This document shows, piece after piece, positions 61,887 to 64,000 of a stretch of 64,000 bases of DNA. The DNA lies in assembly GCA_023101725.1 (NCBI GenBank), contig JALJCO010009114.1, positions 186,001-250,000 of the forward strand, written 5' to 3'. Both the position numbers and the translations under genes were made by a program. This DNA comes from Atherinomorus stipes (Eukaryota > Chordata > Actinopteri > Atheriniformes > Atherinidae). The first letter of the stretch is position 1. Every line of letters starts with the position of its first letter. Below the pieces are notes generated by a model, which saw only the letters and a program-made list of their open reading frames with translations, ran no database searches and was not told the DNA's origin.

Positions 61887-62294
61887 ATATGTTGGAGACA
61901 TGTTAGTTAAAAAAAAAACCTTTTTTTTTTTTCTTTCTAACTAGACTTGTCTTTGAAGTTCTTCTGAAATCTGCATCCTTGCAGCCCCGCCTGTCACAAA
62001 TAGAAGCCCAAATCAGACCAGATCCTTTAGAAATGATCTTTTAAGTATCAGTGCTGAGAAATTTGCACTTCATACACAAATGAAATTAGCAAATACTGAC
62101 AGCCTGTTTATTTTATTAGAAAAGGTGAAAGGTTAAGTCTCAGTTCAGTTTTTAATTGAAACAGTTTCTGACAGGTGTAAAAATATTGACTGAAGACTGC
62201 AGGTATTAAAATTTTTTCTAACACAAAATATTACAAAATCCCAAAATATCACAGATATAAAAATTATTGCTTTAGCAGATGATAGAGACTGGTA

Positions 62295-63308
62295 CACTGA
62301 AAAAAACAGTGACCAAGTTTAGCAGTCTCATATTCAGCAAAAACTGTCCTGATTTTGAGAGTAATACTTGATAAGACCAGAATGTGTAAGATTACCAATC
62401 TAGTTTTGAGAGTAATTGTCTTATTTCTTAGAAACTGAATCTTAAAATTGGTTATTTTGTACAAGCATGCATTCCGAGTTAAATTACCTCAGTAAGGCAC
62501 TGTTTCAGATCACGTTGTGTCTTTCACTCCCAGTTTTAGCTGTAAAAACTTGTTTTAAGACCTCCTGAGACAAGTGGGAACTAGCTTATAACAAGCTGTG
62601 CAACATTCATTTCAAGTTTCTTAAGTGATAAACACTTAAAACTAGTCTGCTGATGCTTATTTTCAGTGTGGTTGCTTTCTCATTTTGAGTGAAAAGATCT
62701 TAAAACAAGATAAACCAAACAGAGATTCAAGAGCTGCTAGCAGAGAGGTGCATTTGACAGTCCTAAACAGCGGGTTGTTCAGTATTCTGAAGATTTTGAG
62801 TTTATGCCCCATGTCATCCAAACCAATCAGATGCTTGCTATAAGAAGCCTTCACCAAGCTCCATTCATACATGCATGTTTGGAGGTTGGTGGGTGTTGAG
62901 CTGCTCCTTGAGCATGAGGTCCTCCCTGACAGAAAAAGTTTTTTTTTCTCCTTTTTTTTCTTTCTGTTTTTATTTTTATTTATTTTATTTTTTTCTAGCA
63001 ATTCTCCAATTTAAAAAAAATCTTGTTTTAAGATTTCTTTTTACTTTAAAATGAGAAAGAACCAACACTCAAAAGAAGCATTACCAGACTAGTTCTGAGG
63101 GGGTTTTCACTAAATGAGGGACTTGAAATGAGTGTTTTACAACTTGTTAAAAGATATTTCTCCCCGTATAGTCTCCATATTTTTTCTTATTTCAAGAAAT
63201 CTTACCAAATGTAATCACCTTACTGCATGGACAGATAATTTCACTTGGTTATAGTCTGATTCTTCTCAATATCAGTGGTTTTTATTAAGACCACTAAATT
63301 TTGCAGTG
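62295..63308. mobile_element. CACTG-ended non-autonomous transposon (EnSpm-like)
   Basis: The left end CACTGAAAAAAACAGTGACC and the right end AAATTTTGCAGTG (inverse CACTGCAAAAT) are flanked by TA. The body is rich in CTTGTTTTAAGA, TTATTTC and AAGATCTTAAAACA words in both orientations, like fish EnSpm-type non-autonomous elements. The minus frame at 62663-63001 is Lys-rich, low-complexity and not a gene. Confidence 0.72.
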
Positions 63309-63310
63309 TA

Positions 63311-64000
63311 CTCATCGTTTTGATCTTAAGGTTTTATAGACATGAATCAATGAATGAATGAGTGAATGTTTTTTGACATTTAATCCATGTGATTAAATTG
63401 CTATATTGTTATAAAATGTCACTGACAGATAAGAAAAAAAAACTAAAAAGGAATCAAACAAGTGTAAATAATTCAGTCCTTGTAATTAGGGCTTAATTTG
63501 ACCTGGATCCATCCGGAACGTGGTCCAGCACCAATTTCATTGGATACGTCAATATCAAAAAGTCGCCCAAATTAAAAAATAAATGTTTGTATACATGTAC
63601 GTATACAAAAACAAATTTTTGGATTGATGAATGGACTTTACTTGTATAGTACTTACATTTATGAGGATACAACTTGAGACTAATATTTTATCTGCATTCA
63701 TGTCTGGTAAAATCTTCTTCTAAAACAGTGGCTTTACGTACGGTAGCTTATCCTTAAATATACAGACAGCTGTGGCTCAGGAACAGCTTTTAAAGATTTC
63801 ACATCTTAATCTTTACAGTAGAGATGAAAAACAAACAAATGTAGGGTGTGTAGGAATAAGGAATATTATTGCAGAACAGGCCGATTGCTAATTCCATAAG
63901 AAGAGATCTAAAGAGAGGTTCACATAAAAGTCTCGCTGTACAATAATTAGGATAATTTGTGTTTATTAGACGAAGCAAGGTGGAATGTGACATTGCCAAA
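63311..64000. other. AT-rich DNA to window end, nothing recognised
   Basis: No gene or repeat is supported. The 66-codon minus frame near the end (63799-63999) shows no motif. Confidence 0.5.

Overview
This 64 kb window looks like gene-poor, AT-rich intergenic or intronic DNA from a ray-finned fish, probably a percomorph teleost. The argument rests on the repeats. It contains Tc1-like transposons whose terminal and transposase sequences are typical of fish, hAT-, Harbinger-, piggyBac- and CACTA-like non-autonomous elements, a tRNA-headed SINE, fish LINE 3' ends, and a fish L1/Tx1-type LINE. I found no host gene I can name. Almost every long open reading frame is either transposon-derived or a low-complexity artefact. 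Two short stretches with usable splice sites (38986-39127 minus, 55364-55455 plus) are offered only as candidate exons.

Layout. 1-11 kb: a truncated dispersed repeat at the window edge, a 44 bp inverted repeat beside an AT/CA microsatellite (626-881), a 61 bp inverted repeat (3744-3891), two copies of an internally deleted Tc1-derived element (3925-4420, 5847-6372), and a TIR element (6393-7270) that carries a tiny nested LINE 3' end. 10.7-24.4 kb: a hAT-like MITE, a truncated Tc1 (10971-11955), a Harbinger-like MITE, a third Tc1-derived copy, a non-autonomous hAT element with a perfect 8 bp target duplication (17282-17961), a near-complete Tc1 element flanked by TA (18030-18909), a TTAA-flanked foldback MITE (21001-21499) and a Tc1 transposase relic (23543-24439).

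24.4-33.9 kb: one large minus-strand LINE inserted into the 3' end of that Tc1 relic. It has a 5' UTR, ORF1 (coiled coil plus RNA-binding region), a 453 bp spacer, ORF2 (APE endonuclease, reverse transcriptase, C-terminal Cys/His motif) and a very unusual 4.1 kb 3' UTR that is G-rich on the sense strand, contains an internal A27 tract, a diverged block duplication and a 37 bp tandem repeat, and ends in a 43-base poly(A). All three frame breaks in ORF1 and ORF2 lie in A homopolymers, so the element may be much younger or more intact than it first appears.

33.9-64 kb: a homopolymer-laden segment of doubtful sequence quality, an interrupted LINE 3' end (35150-36440), more MITEs, and a 4.09 kb element with CACTG termini and ACAGT-rich subterminal regions (54084-58174). 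That element contains a TTAA-flanked, 1.13 kb foldback element (56078-57208) with about 470 bp arms whose loop is itself a third copy of the arm. The window ends with another pair of Tc1-derived and AT-rich MITE copies, a tRNA-derived SINE and a TA-flanked CACTG element (62295-63308).

The genes do not form a pathway. The window is best read as layered transposon insertions, and the nesting gives relative ages: Tc1 relic before the LINE, the CACTG element before the TTAA foldback, and the 6.4 kb TIR element before its LINE tail.
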